DNA of 17,068 nucleotides from JAULUH01 sp032111745. GTDB taxonomy: Bacteria; Chloroflexota; Anaerolineae; JAAEKA01. The stretch's first letter is position 1. Every line of letters begins with the position of its first letter. Both the position numbers and the translations under genes were made by a program. The stretch lies in NCBI GenBank assembly GCA_032111745.1, contig JAULUH010000519.1, positions 1 through 17,068 on the forward strand. Direction: 5' to 3'. The notes under the pieces were generated by a model that worked only from the letters and a program-made list of their open reading frames with translations, was not told the DNA's origin and did no database searches. Shown here one piece after another: positions 1 through 5,253 of the stretch.

Positions 1-165
1 ACCGTTCAGCGCGCCTGTGTCATGGGGCTGGCCACCACCGGTGGGATAGAACGCCGTGCGATCGAGGGCCACAGCCGGGCGGCCTCCCATCGTCTCCCGT
101 GCCACCACCTCAGCCTCGAACGCACGCCTGTATGAATCGGTGCTGTAGAGCTTGTTTGTCTTCAA
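1..165 (-). CDS. Alanyl-tRNA editing protein, AlaX type (5' part only)
   Basis: Only the first 55 codons are in the window; the gene continues past the left edge. The translation contains LYSTDSYRRAFEAEVV followed by ALDRTAFYPTGGGQPHDTG. The second is the hallmark of the alanyl-tRNA synthetase editing domain and of free-standing AlaX proteins, which hydrolyse Ser-tRNA(Ala) or Gly-tRNA(Ala) in the cytoplasm. The reading frame opens at a TTG (165-163) with a GAGAG ribosome binding site about 8 nt upstream; no ATG or GTG in frame gives the expected short N-terminus. A full-length AlaRS would have its catalytic domain before this motif, so a stand-alone editing protein is favoured. The gene has its own promoter and lies downstream of the flavin transporter operon on the same strand. 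The frame is short and was found by direct translation. Confidence 0.82.
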   Translation of the reverse strand, partial: MKTNKLYSTDSYRRAFEAEVVARETMGGRPAVALDRTAFYPTGGGQPHDTGALNG

Positions 166-209
166 GGGCTATGCTCTCTCGTGCCGGTCGCCTGAGTGCC
201 GCAGCCGCG

Positions 210-218
210 ATTATAGCA
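210..218 (-). promoter_or_regulatory. Extended -10 promoter of the alaX-like gene
   Basis: On the minus strand the sequence reads TGCTATAAT, a perfect -10 hexamer with the TGn extension. The -35 position 17 nt upstream (TGGCGC) is poor, as is usual for extended -10 promoters. The predicted start near 203 gives a leader of about 38 nt before the TTG start codon. Confidence 0.65.
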
Positions 219-220
219 CA

Positions 221-237
221 GGCGCGCCCCGCGCGCC
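221..237. repeat. Perfect GC palindrome overlapping the -35 region
   Basis: GGCGCGC and GCGCGCC (7 bp each) flank a CCC spacer, immediately upstream of the extended -10 element and over the -35 position. It could be an operator for a repressor or only GC-rich sequence; no transcription terminator is formed, because no T run follows on either strand. Confidence 0.4.
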
Positions 238-393
238 AGAGACATGCGTCACTTCCCGTCCCCTCTGGTCTTGGCTCCCCTCGGCTTTCTCGGCGACATC
301 TGCAGTTCACCTCCGGCGTCCGTGTTCTGGCTCCTCCGGTCCAAAGTCCCCTCCCTGCGTCTTTGCGGTTCCCTCTCCGGTGTCTGCGTCGGC
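238..393. other. Non-coding gap between flavin ATPase gene and alaX promoter
   Basis: About 155 nt follow the ATPase stop codon. No convincing terminator or gene is present. The stretch contains phrases of the kind often dispersed in GC-rich environmental genomes (on the minus strand, ACCGCAAAGACGCAGG and ACACGGACGCCGG), so it is probably degenerate intergenic repeat. Confidence 0.35.
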
Positions 394-1218
394 CTAGGGG
401 TCGGTGACAATGGCCCGCCGCACGGCCTGGGTCAGGCCGGCAAACTCGGGGGTTCCGAAGATCTCCAGCGGTCGCGGGTAGGGGAAGGGGACGGCCACCT
501 CGGCCACAATGCGGCCTGGCCGCTGGCTCATCACCAGCACCCGGTCGGCCAGGAACACGGCTTCCGAGATGCTGTGGGTTACCATCACCGCCGTATAGGG
601 CAGCGCCTGGCGGATGCGCTGCAGCTCCAGGGTCATGCGCTCGCGCGTGATGGCATCCAGCGCGCCAAAGGGCTCGTCCAACAGCAGCAGGGTGGGCTCA
701 TGCACCAGGGTCCTGGCCAGGGCTGCGCGCTGGGCCATGCCGCCGGAAAGCTGGCGCGGGTAGGCCTGCTCGAAGCCCTCCAGCCCGACCAACGACAGGA
801 CCTGGCGCGACCGCTCCTCAGCGTCGGCAGCCGGCACATGCTGGATCTCCAGCGGCAAGGTTACGTTGCTCAAAATGGTCCGCCACGGCATCAGGTTGGC
901 GTGTTGGAAGACATAGCCGATCTCACGCCGCGGACCATCCAGGGGCTCCTCGTGCAGGGACACCCGGCCCCCAGTCGGCGCCAACAGGCCGCCCAGGATG
1001 CGCAACAGGGTGGACTTCCCACAGCCCGATGGGCCGACAATACAGACGAACTCTCCCTCGCACACCTCAAAGGAAATCCCCGCCAGGGCCTCCGTGGGCC
1101 GCTCGCCGTTGGCTGCTGCCGCATAGGACTGGCGCACCGCCTCGACGCTGAGCAAGCACGCGTTCCCCGGGCCGGGCGAGCCTGGCACCTGTCCTGGTAT
1201 CCCCGCCGGCTCACTCAA
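394..1218 (-). CDS. ABC transporter ATP-binding protein of a riboflavin-type (ThiXYZ-like) importer
   Basis: Cytoplasmic ATPase that would energise the permease encoded upstream. Counting from the start used here, Walker A GPSGCGKST is at about residues 62-70, the Q-loop (VFQHANLMPW) near 103-112, the signature LSGGM at 157-161, Walker B LLLLDEPF at 177-184 and the switch histidine (VTHS) at 215. All catalytic motifs are intact. The sequence resembles the nitrate/taurine/thiamin-precursor (SsuB/TauB/ThiZ) ATPases. The TTG at 1218 is preferred because GGAGG lies 9 nt upstream; the frame stays open to a TTG at 1236, which has no such site. The start overlaps the end of the binding-protein gene by 8 nt, indicating translational coupling. 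It is the last gene of the FMN-riboswitch operon, so a flavin substrate is inferred from the riboswitch, not from this protein. Confidence 0.9.
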   Translation of the reverse strand: MSEPAGIPGQVPGSPGPGNACLLSVEAVRQSYAAAANGERPTEALAGISFEVCEGEFVCIVGPSGCGKSTLLRILGGLLAPTGGRVSLHEEPLDGPRREIGYVFQHANLMPWRTILSNVTLPLEIQHVPAADAEERSRQVLSLVGLEGFEQAYPRQLSGGMAQRAALARTLVHEPTLLLLDEPFGALDAITRERMTLELQRIRQALPYTAVMVTHSISEAVFLADRVLVMSQRPGRIVAEVAVPFPYPRPLEIFGTPEFAGLTQAVRRAIVTDP

Positions 1219-2221
1219 CCTTCGCCGCCTCCACAAAACGATTGGTGACGATGCCCGCAGCAGACAGGGCCTTGTCGATCAGGCCGGCCTGCTGCATGAA
1301 ATCCGCCGCCTCCTGCCAGGCCCCAGGATCGGCCAGGCCCAACCCCGCTGGGGGCGGTTGCCAGAAGTCCAGCGAGGCGTCGAAAATCGCGCGGTTGACG
1401 GCACTGTTCTCGCCCCCGGCCTCCGGCACAGCCTCCAGGCTGATCGCGAAAGCCTCGTCGGGATGATCTAGGGTATAGCGCATCCCCCTCAGCATGGCGT
1501 TGACCATCTTTTGTACCAGCTCAGGCCGTTCTTCAATCGTCTTGTCATTGGTCACCAACCCGTTGGCCGGCAATGTGGAGTAGTCGGCTACAGAGATCAC
1601 GTTGACGTCCCGGCCGGCGAGGCGCAGCTGTACCGGGCCGTTGACGACATAGTCCAACGCCGCATCCACGCGGCCCTCGCTAACCGCCGCTGCCTGGGTG
1701 AAGCCGATGCTCTCCAGGGAAACCTCTGACTCGTCCACTCCGGCCGCACTCGCCATAGCCTTCCAGCCGATCAGGCTGGCGCCGAACAGCCCCGGGATCC
1801 CTACCCGCTTGCCTTCCAGGTCCTTGGGCTCCTGGATGCCGCTGGCTACGGGCGCGAAGACCACCACCGGGAACTTGCGGTACCAGGTGGTCACATAAGT
1901 CAGCGGCAATCCCTGGGCCCGCCCTAGGATCACCTGCTCGCCGCTGCCCACGCCGAATTGCATGGCGTCGGTGCCGATGAGCTTCAGGAAGTCCGTCTCG
2001 ATGCCATGCTGGAAGGTAACGTCGATGCCTTCGTCCGCAAAATAGCCCTTTGCCCGCGCCACGTAGAACGGGGCGAACTGGACACTGGGCACGTATCCAA
2101 GCCCCAGAGTCACCGGTTCAAGCCCTTCGCTCGCCGGCGTAGCCGCTGGTGCTGGTGGAAAACAGCCAGCCAGGACGGCCAGCCCCACCACGAGAGCCAA
2201 TGCTAACCCTTGCCTGCCCAT
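1211..2221 (-). CDS. ribY: NMT1/THI5-like substrate-binding lipoprotein, probable flavin-binding RibY type
   Basis: A 336-residue extracytoplasmic binding protein. The N-terminus has a basic start, a hydrophobic stretch and the lipobox LAGC with Cys20, followed by a Pro/Ala-rich linker, so it should be a membrane-anchored lipoprotein. The mature part matches the NMT1/THI5-like (SsuA/ThiY) fold: VTLGLGYVPSVQFAPFYVA at the first strand, GYFADEGIDV, and an AAAVSEGRVDAALDY segment. ATG 2221 follows GGAGG at 6 nt spacing and lies 22 nt after the permease stop. The closest functional group I know is RibY of the RibXY riboflavin transporters, relatives of ThiXY found with FMN riboswitches, mainly in Chloroflexota. 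A thiamin-pyrimidine or sulfonate ligand would be the alternative from the fold alone; the upstream FMN riboswitch argues for a flavin. Confidence 0.85.
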   Translation of the reverse strand: MGRQGLALALVVGLAVLAGCFPPAPAATPASEGLEPVTLGLGYVPSVQFAPFYVARAKGYFADEGIDVTFQHGIETDFLKLIGTDAMQFGVGSGEQVILGRAQGLPLTYVTTWYRKFPVVVFAPVASGIQEPKDLEGKRVGIPGLFGASLIGWKAMASAAGVDESEVSLESIGFTQAAAVSEGRVDAALDYVVNGPVQLRLAGRDVNVISVADYSTLPANGLVTNDKTIEERPELVQKMVNAMLRGMRYTLDHPDEAFAISLEAVPEAGGENSAVNRAIFDASLDFWQPPPAGLGLADPGAWQEAADFMQQAGLIDKALSAAGIVTNRFVEAAKVE

Positions 2222-2243
2222 GCTTGCCTCCGTTTGTAGCGGC

Positions 2244-3053
2244 CTATTTGACCCGTTGCCAGGCCAGCAGCCGGTGCTCTAACAGGCTCGCCGCCCCATA
2301 CAGGGCCATGGCGATGAGCACCAGCGCAGCCAGGGCCACGAACATCAGAGGCGTGTCGAGGATGCCTCGCGATAGGTTGATCAGATACCCCAGGCCCCGA
2401 TCTGCCCCTACGAACTCCGCCACCACCGCGCCGATCACGGCCAGGGTAACCCCGATCTTCAGCCCTCCCAACAGCATCGGTAGCGCCGCCGGTACCTCCA
2501 GCTTGGTGAAGGTCTGCCAACGCGTGGCCCCCAGCGACTGCATCAGCGCCACCAGGTCCGGCTCCACCGAGCGAATGCCCACAACAGTGTTGATCAGCGC
2601 CGGGAAGAAGATCGTCAGGGCACAGATCAAGATCTTGCTGGCGTCCGGGGACTTGATCCAGATCACCAGCAGCGGCGCCAGTGCCACGATGGGAATGGCC
2701 TGGGAGGCCACCAGGTACGGTGACAGCAGGCGCTCCAGGCTGCGAGACTTCGCCAGCAGATAGCCAAGCACGGTAGCTGCGCCCAGGCCCAGCACCAGGC
2801 CACCCAGAATCTCCCACAGGGTGCTCTGCACGTGAACCCATAAGGAGCCGTCGGCGACTACCAGGGCAAACTTGCGCGCCACCTCTGCCGGCGCCGGCAG
2901 GATGAACGAAGGATAGTCGCGCCAGCGCACCAGCGCATCCCACAGGAGCAAGGCCAGGGCCAGCACGATAGGAGCGATCCACACGTCTTTGCGTATCTCG
3001 ATCCTCGGCCGGGCCGGTAGGTCGTGGAGTTGTCTTACTTGTGCTCGCAACAT
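2244..3053 (-). CDS. ribX: ABC transporter permease of a riboflavin-type importer (RibX type)
   Basis: A 269-residue integral membrane protein of the binding-protein-dependent transport family. Several hydrophobic segments are visible (WIAPIVLALALLLWDALV, LGGLVLGLGAATVLGYLLA, LVASQAIPIVALAPLLVIW, ALTIFFPALINTVVGI, AVIGAVVAEFVGA, VALAALVLIAMALYGAA). The cytoplasmic EAA-type loop reads LMQSLGATRWQTFTKLEVPAALP, the contact site for the ATPase. The frame is open to a GTG at 3110, but those first 19 codons lie across the riboswitch terminator hairpin. ATG 3053 has GAGAGG 7 nt upstream, just after the terminator's T tract, so this start is chosen. It is the first gene of the operon. Flavin specificity is inferred from the FMN riboswitch. 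Confidence 0.88.
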   Translation of the reverse strand: MLRAQVRQLHDLPARPRIEIRKDVWIAPIVLALALLLWDALVRWRDYPSFILPAPAEVARKFALVVADGSLWVHVQSTLWEILGGLVLGLGAATVLGYLLAKSRSLERLLSPYLVASQAIPIVALAPLLVIWIKSPDASKILICALTIFFPALINTVVGIRSVEPDLVALMQSLGATRWQTFTKLEVPAALPMLLGGLKIGVTLAVIGAVVAEFVGADRGLGYLINLSRGILDTPLMFVALAALVLIAMALYGAASLLEHRLLAWQRVK

Positions 3054-3060
3054 CAATGGG

Positions 3061-3066
3061 CCTCTC
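3061..3066 (-). promoter_or_regulatory. Ribosome binding site that fixes the permease start
   Basis: GAGAGG on the minus strand, 7 nt before ATG 3053 and directly after the T tract of the upstream terminator. Only transcripts that pass the terminator contain it, which places the start codon downstream of the hairpin rather than inside it. Confidence 0.7.
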
Positions 3067-3100
3067 AAACAAAATCCCCGGACACCACTGGTGACCGGGG
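3067..3100 (-). terminator. Intrinsic terminator, expression platform of the FMN riboswitch
   Basis: Minus strand: CCCCGG, T, CACC, loop AGT, GGTG, T, CCGGGG, then ATTTTGTTT. This is a 10-bp stem with one T-T mismatch, a 3-nt loop and a T tract, about 150 nt downstream of the aptamer and right before the ribosome binding site. It fits FMN-dependent termination of the transporter operon. I did not find an unambiguous antiterminator; the 150 nt between contain further GC hairpins (for example GGCCGGC with GCCGGCC enclosing GGCCAG with CTGGTC). Confidence 0.85.
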
Positions 3101-3251
3101 CATTCGACACGCAACTATGGGAAAACTACCCGCAACTCCGGGCCGGCTTTTCAGACCAGGCATCTCTGGCCCAATAGGCCGGCCTCCAGGGATGTCACAG
3201 GTGCAAGCATGGCAACGCTCATGGCCCACAGCCACGAACTCTGCCAGGCAA

Positions 3252-3418
3252 ACCTTCTCCCATCCGGACTATACCGTCGGCTCCGGACTTAACACCGGAT
3301 CCACCGCTGCCGCGGGTCACGGGCTCAGGCAGCCCCGAGAGGCCACCTCTACCGTCGGTCGGGAATTGAACTGCCACCAGCTAGCACCGGCATGCAACTC
3401 TCACCCTGCCCCGAAGGT
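3252..3418 (-). ncRNA. FMN riboswitch (RFN element)
   Basis: Read on the minus strand the segment is closed by P1 ACCTTC (3418-3413) with GAAGGT (3257-3252). In order it contains the conserved RFN blocks: GGGGCAGGGTGA, AATTCCCGACCGACGGTA, GCCCGTGACCCGC, GGATCCGGTG, CCGGAGCCGACGGTATAG and TCCGGATGGGAGAAGG. These are the FMN-binding core sequences and joining regions of the family. Between GGGTGA and AATTCCC there is about 30 nt more than in the short form of the element, an enlarged P2 loop, which the family tolerates. It sits between a consensus promoter and a terminator followed by the transporter genes, so it should shut the operon off when FMN is plentiful. Confidence 0.96.
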
Positions 3419-3441
3419 CAGTTTGCTATTCAATTGTGAGC

Positions 3442-3470
3442 ATTATAACACCGGTCGGTGCACGGGTCAA
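3442..3470 (-). promoter_or_regulatory. Housekeeping sigma promoter of the flavin transporter operon
   Basis: On the minus strand TTGACC (3470-3465) and a perfect TATAAT (3447-3442) are separated by exactly 17 nt. The start site would be near 3435, about 17 nt before the first base of the riboswitch P1 stem. Confidence 0.85.
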
Positions 3471-3826
3471 GGAGGGAGCTTTCCGATTCCGGGTCTGCAC
3501 GCGAATCCCACCCCTCATGGCGAGACCGCCATACCGCTGGGCGGTATGCTACGAAGACACGAAGTACGACACTTTCTGAACAGGCGCCCTGCCGGGCGCC
3601 GCCCGGCACCACGATGAAAGAAAATGGTCGTGCCTGGATCCGCATAGCCCGAAATGCCGCTGGCCAGCTAGTCGCCTTGCCGTGGATAGCGGCTATTCTC
3701 AAAGCAGCCGTTCGCACAGCACCCCGGAGTGGGCTGCGGCGAAGCAATCTCACCCCCGTTTGTCATTGCCAGCCACCGCCCCCACCCGTCATTGCCAGCC
3801 GGTCGCCGGCGAAGCAATCTCCGCCG
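3471..3826. other. Non-coding region between flavin operon and MBL gene
   Basis: No gene with recognisable protein features is present; overlapping reading frames here have irregular composition and no ribosome binding site. Visible structure: a hairpin CATACCG/CGGTATG (3530-3548, loop CTGGG), a GC hairpin GGCGCCC/GGGCGCC with loop TGCC near 3582-3599, an ACGAAGACACGAAG phrase near 3550, and two repeat units at 3737-3821. No T-run terminator was found for either flanking unit. Confidence 0.55.
3737..3821. repeat. Two units of a dispersed intergenic repeat
   Basis: CGGCGAAGCAATCTC occurs at 3737-3751 and 3807-3821, and GTCATTGCCAGCC at 3762-3774 and 3788-3800. The order is A-B-B-A on one strand. 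These phrases resemble the GTCATTGCGAGC...GCGAAGCAATCTC intergenic repeats known from many environmental bacterial genomes. The block abuts the stop codon of the MBL-fold gene. Confidence 0.7.
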
Positions 3827-4675
3827 TCAGCTCGCCGTCGCCAGGTCCCGCTGCCGCCGGTACAACTGCTCTAGGTTAGTCTGATGCAAGCGCTGTACCA
3901 TGCCGTTGAGCGGAATGCGCGACCGCCCACACTCCTCAATGCTCAGCTGCCGCAAATCCCGCAGCGGCTGGCCCTCTGCAATGGCTCGCTGCACCGCCTC
4001 CTCGATGCAGTCCAGGTAGGCCAGGCTGGACTGGATGGTGTCCCGCAGCTCGCCGCGCAGCAGGACCTCGCCATGGCCCTGCACGATGTTCTCCAACCCC
4101 CCGATCTCAATGGCCCGCAGCGACTGCCGCAGGTCGTTGATGTCGCCTCCACTGCTCATATCCAGGTAAGGCACCGGCATGATGGTATCGCTGGCGAACA
4201 ATACTTTGTCCTCGCGTACCCGCACTGTGATCACGTCCGGGCTGTGGCCAGGGGAGTGGCGCAGCACAATGGTCTTGCCTCCAAGACGCAGAGTCAGGGT
4301 GCGATCAAAAACGATGCTCGGTAGCCGCAGCTGCACGTCGGCCAGCTCTGCCAGCCTGTTTTTGGCCTCCATCAGGCCCTGTTCGCCGAACTTGGCCTGG
4401 AACTCCCGGCACCTGCGGTGGGCTATTAGCTCCGCCTCCGGAAACAGATGGCTGCCGTAGGTGTGGTCGGCATGAGCGTGGGTGTTGATGACGTATCGTA
4501 CCCCGTGCGCCGAGCGCTTGCGCACGAAATCCCGCAGAGCCCTGGTTTCCCGCGGAAAAGGCAGCGTGTCCACCACCACGACACCTTCCTCGGTGACGAT
4601 GACCCCCGCTGTCACCTGCAGGTATCGCTCACTGCGAAAGACGTAGATATCCCCGGCGACGCGTTCTCGCAGCAT
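3827..4675 (-). CDS. Metallo-beta-lactamase-fold hydrolase
   Basis: 282 residues with the full metal site of the MBL superfamily: HAHADH at 66-71 (His66, His68, Asp70, His71), His144 in SPGHS, Asp163 in ASDT and His201 in QGHGE. This arrangement binds two metal ions as in glyoxalase II and related hydrolases. An early TAGVIVTEEGVVVVDT strand is also typical. The substrate cannot be read from the sequence; the subgroup resembles cytosolic hydroxyacylglutathione-hydrolase-like proteins, and no signal peptide is visible. ATG 4675 follows AAAGG about 9 nt upstream. A strong hairpin with a T-rich tail lies only about 25 nt before the start codon on the same strand, so attenuation is possible. It is a single-gene unit; its neighbours give no functional link. 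Confidence 0.85.
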   Translation of the reverse strand: MLRERVAGDIYVFRSERYLQVTAGVIVTEEGVVVVDTLPFPRETRALRDFVRKRSAHGVRYVINTHAHADHTYGSHLFPEAELIAHRRCREFQAKFGEQGLMEAKNRLAELADVQLRLPSIVFDRTLTLRLGGKTIVLRHSPGHSPDVITVRVREDKVLFASDTIMPVPYLDMSSGGDINDLRQSLRAIEIGGLENIVQGHGEVLLRGELRDTIQSSLAYLDCIEEAVQRAIAEGQPLRDLRQLSIEECGRSRIPLNGMVQRLHQTNLEQLYRRQRDLATAS

Positions 4676-4691
4676 GCAGCCTGCCCTTTCC

Positions 4692-4729
4692 GTTAAAGAA
4701 AGGCCATCGGCCCCAGAGCCGATGGCCTT
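4692..4729 (-). terminator. 12-bp perfect hairpin with T-rich tail just before the MBL gene
   Basis: The arms at 4700-4711 and 4718-4729 (AAGGCCATCGGC and its exact complement) enclose a 6-nt loop. On the minus strand the stem is followed by TCTTTAAC; on the plus strand no T run follows. No gene ends here on the minus strand, so as a terminator it would act on a leader transcript that enters the MBL gene. It could also be the 5' part of a plus-strand structured RNA. Confidence 0.55.
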
Positions 4730-4878
4730 GATTGCTTAGTCCCCCGCCGTGCCGTGTGTCATGGGGTTTTGAACCTGCTTGCGCAGGTGGGCAACTTATC
4801 GCGGACATTCACCTTGCCGATGCCGGTGAGACCGGGGGCTACCGTGTCTGCCGACGAGATATCGCAGCCCTTTTTTTA
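4693..4878 (+). ncRNA. Candidate structured RNA, possibly 6S-like
   Basis: A non-coding segment that folds compactly. TAG-CCCCCG (4737-4746, one bulged T) pairs with CGGGGGCTA (4833-4841), closing a domain that holds the hairpin ACCTGC-TTGC-GCAGGT, a TCACC/GGTGA hairpin and a CCGTG/CGCGG helix. On the plus strand ACATTCACCTTG and, 5' of it, CCCC-GAGCCGAT match phrases I recall from E. coli 6S RNA in the same order. The segment ends at TTTTTTT (4871-4877), giving about 185 nt, the usual 6S length. Against this, I see no good plus-strand promoter, and the classic long terminal stem is weak (AAAGAAAGG with CCTTTTTTT only). The alternative is a minus-strand leader of the MBL gene. The structure is more certain than the identity or strand. 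Confidence 0.42.
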
Positions 4879-4935
4879 GGTGTTGGCTCAAAACGTGCAT
4901 ACGACATCACCAACACAGCAGGGTACCGTGTCTGC

Positions 4936-4964
4936 ATCTTACCATACCTGCCTGGATTATGCAA
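4936..4964 (-). promoter_or_regulatory. Possible promoter of a long MBL-gene leader
   Basis: Minus strand TTGCAT, 17 nt, TAAGAT, with a TGG extension before the -10. The hexamers are only partly consensus. Transcription from here (start about 4929) would give a 250-nt leader spanning the structured region and the hairpin before the MBL start codon. Confidence 0.35.
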
Positions 4965-5017
4965 GTGCACCAAAGGCGTCCCCAGGGCTTCTCAAGAAGT
5001 CGCAAACACGGCACGCC

Positions 5018-5120
5018 TGTCACCCTGAGCGGGTCTTGCACGCAACTTGCACAACCCCGAATCACCAGCGAAGGGTCTCGGCATGCGACGGCGGATGCTT
5101 CGGCGGACCTCAGCATGACA
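5018..5120. repeat. Imperfect stem-loop intergenic repeat
   Basis: TGTCACCCTGAG (5018-5029) and CTCAGCATGACA (5109-5120) are near-perfect inverted ends (10 of 12), enclosing AGCGAAGGGTCTC and GGATGCTTCGGCGG phrases. This is the pattern of widely dispersed 'TGTCATcCTGAGcGAAGcGAAGGgTCT' elements. About 35 nt around 5030-5067 appear inserted between the CTGAGCG and AGCGAAGG parts. Confidence 0.7.
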
Positions 5121-5179
5121 CTCGCAAGGACTTCTGAAAAGCCCTGAAGGCGTCACGGAAATGTCGGCCGGCCCGGCGG

Positions 5180-5207
5180 TGGACTTCCCCCGCGTTTCGT
5201 GTATAAT
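5180..5207 (+). promoter_or_regulatory. Promoter of the large GH/amidase fusion gene
   Basis: A perfect TATAAT at 5202-5207 with TGGACT at 5180-5185 (16 nt spacer) as a partial -35. Transcription would begin near 5214, which excludes the in-frame ATG at 5161 as the start of the following gene. Confidence 0.65.
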
Positions 5208-5242
5208 GCCGATCAGGTTCGCCTTTGGTGCCCAATGTCCAC

Positions 5243-5247
5243 GGAGG
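5243..5247 (+). promoter_or_regulatory. Ribosome binding site that fixes the fusion-gene start
   Basis: GGAGG with a 6-nt spacing to ATG 5254. The upstream in-frame ATG at 5161 has no such site and lies before the predicted transcription start. Confidence 0.75.
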
Positions 5248-5253
5248 TCATCG

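Noticed and set aside
244..1248. A 334-codon plus-strand frame opposite the ABC ATPase gene
   Set aside because: The minus strand encodes Walker A, signature and Walker B motifs; the plus-strand frame is a shadow.
3240..3430. TPP riboswitch, suggested by the ThiXYZ-like transporter
   Set aside because: The conserved blocks and the P1 stem are those of the FMN element; no TPP CUGAGA or ACCUGAUC blocks are present.
3430..3826. Short open frames in the gap upstream of the flavin operon promoter
   Set aside because: They overlap each other on both strands, cross promoter and repeat sequence, and have no ribosome binding site or recognisable motif.
4693..4878. SRP RNA, tmRNA or RNase P RNA
   Set aside because: None of their hallmark sequences is present: no GGUCAGG..GGAAGGAAGCAGCC, no tRNA-like end with GGTTCGA, no GAGGAAAGTCC or ACAGAA.
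5161..5253. Upstream in-frame ATG (5161) as start of the large fusion gene
   Set aside because: It lies before the TATAAT at 5202-5207 and has no ribosome binding site, while ATG 5254 has GGAGG at 6 nt.
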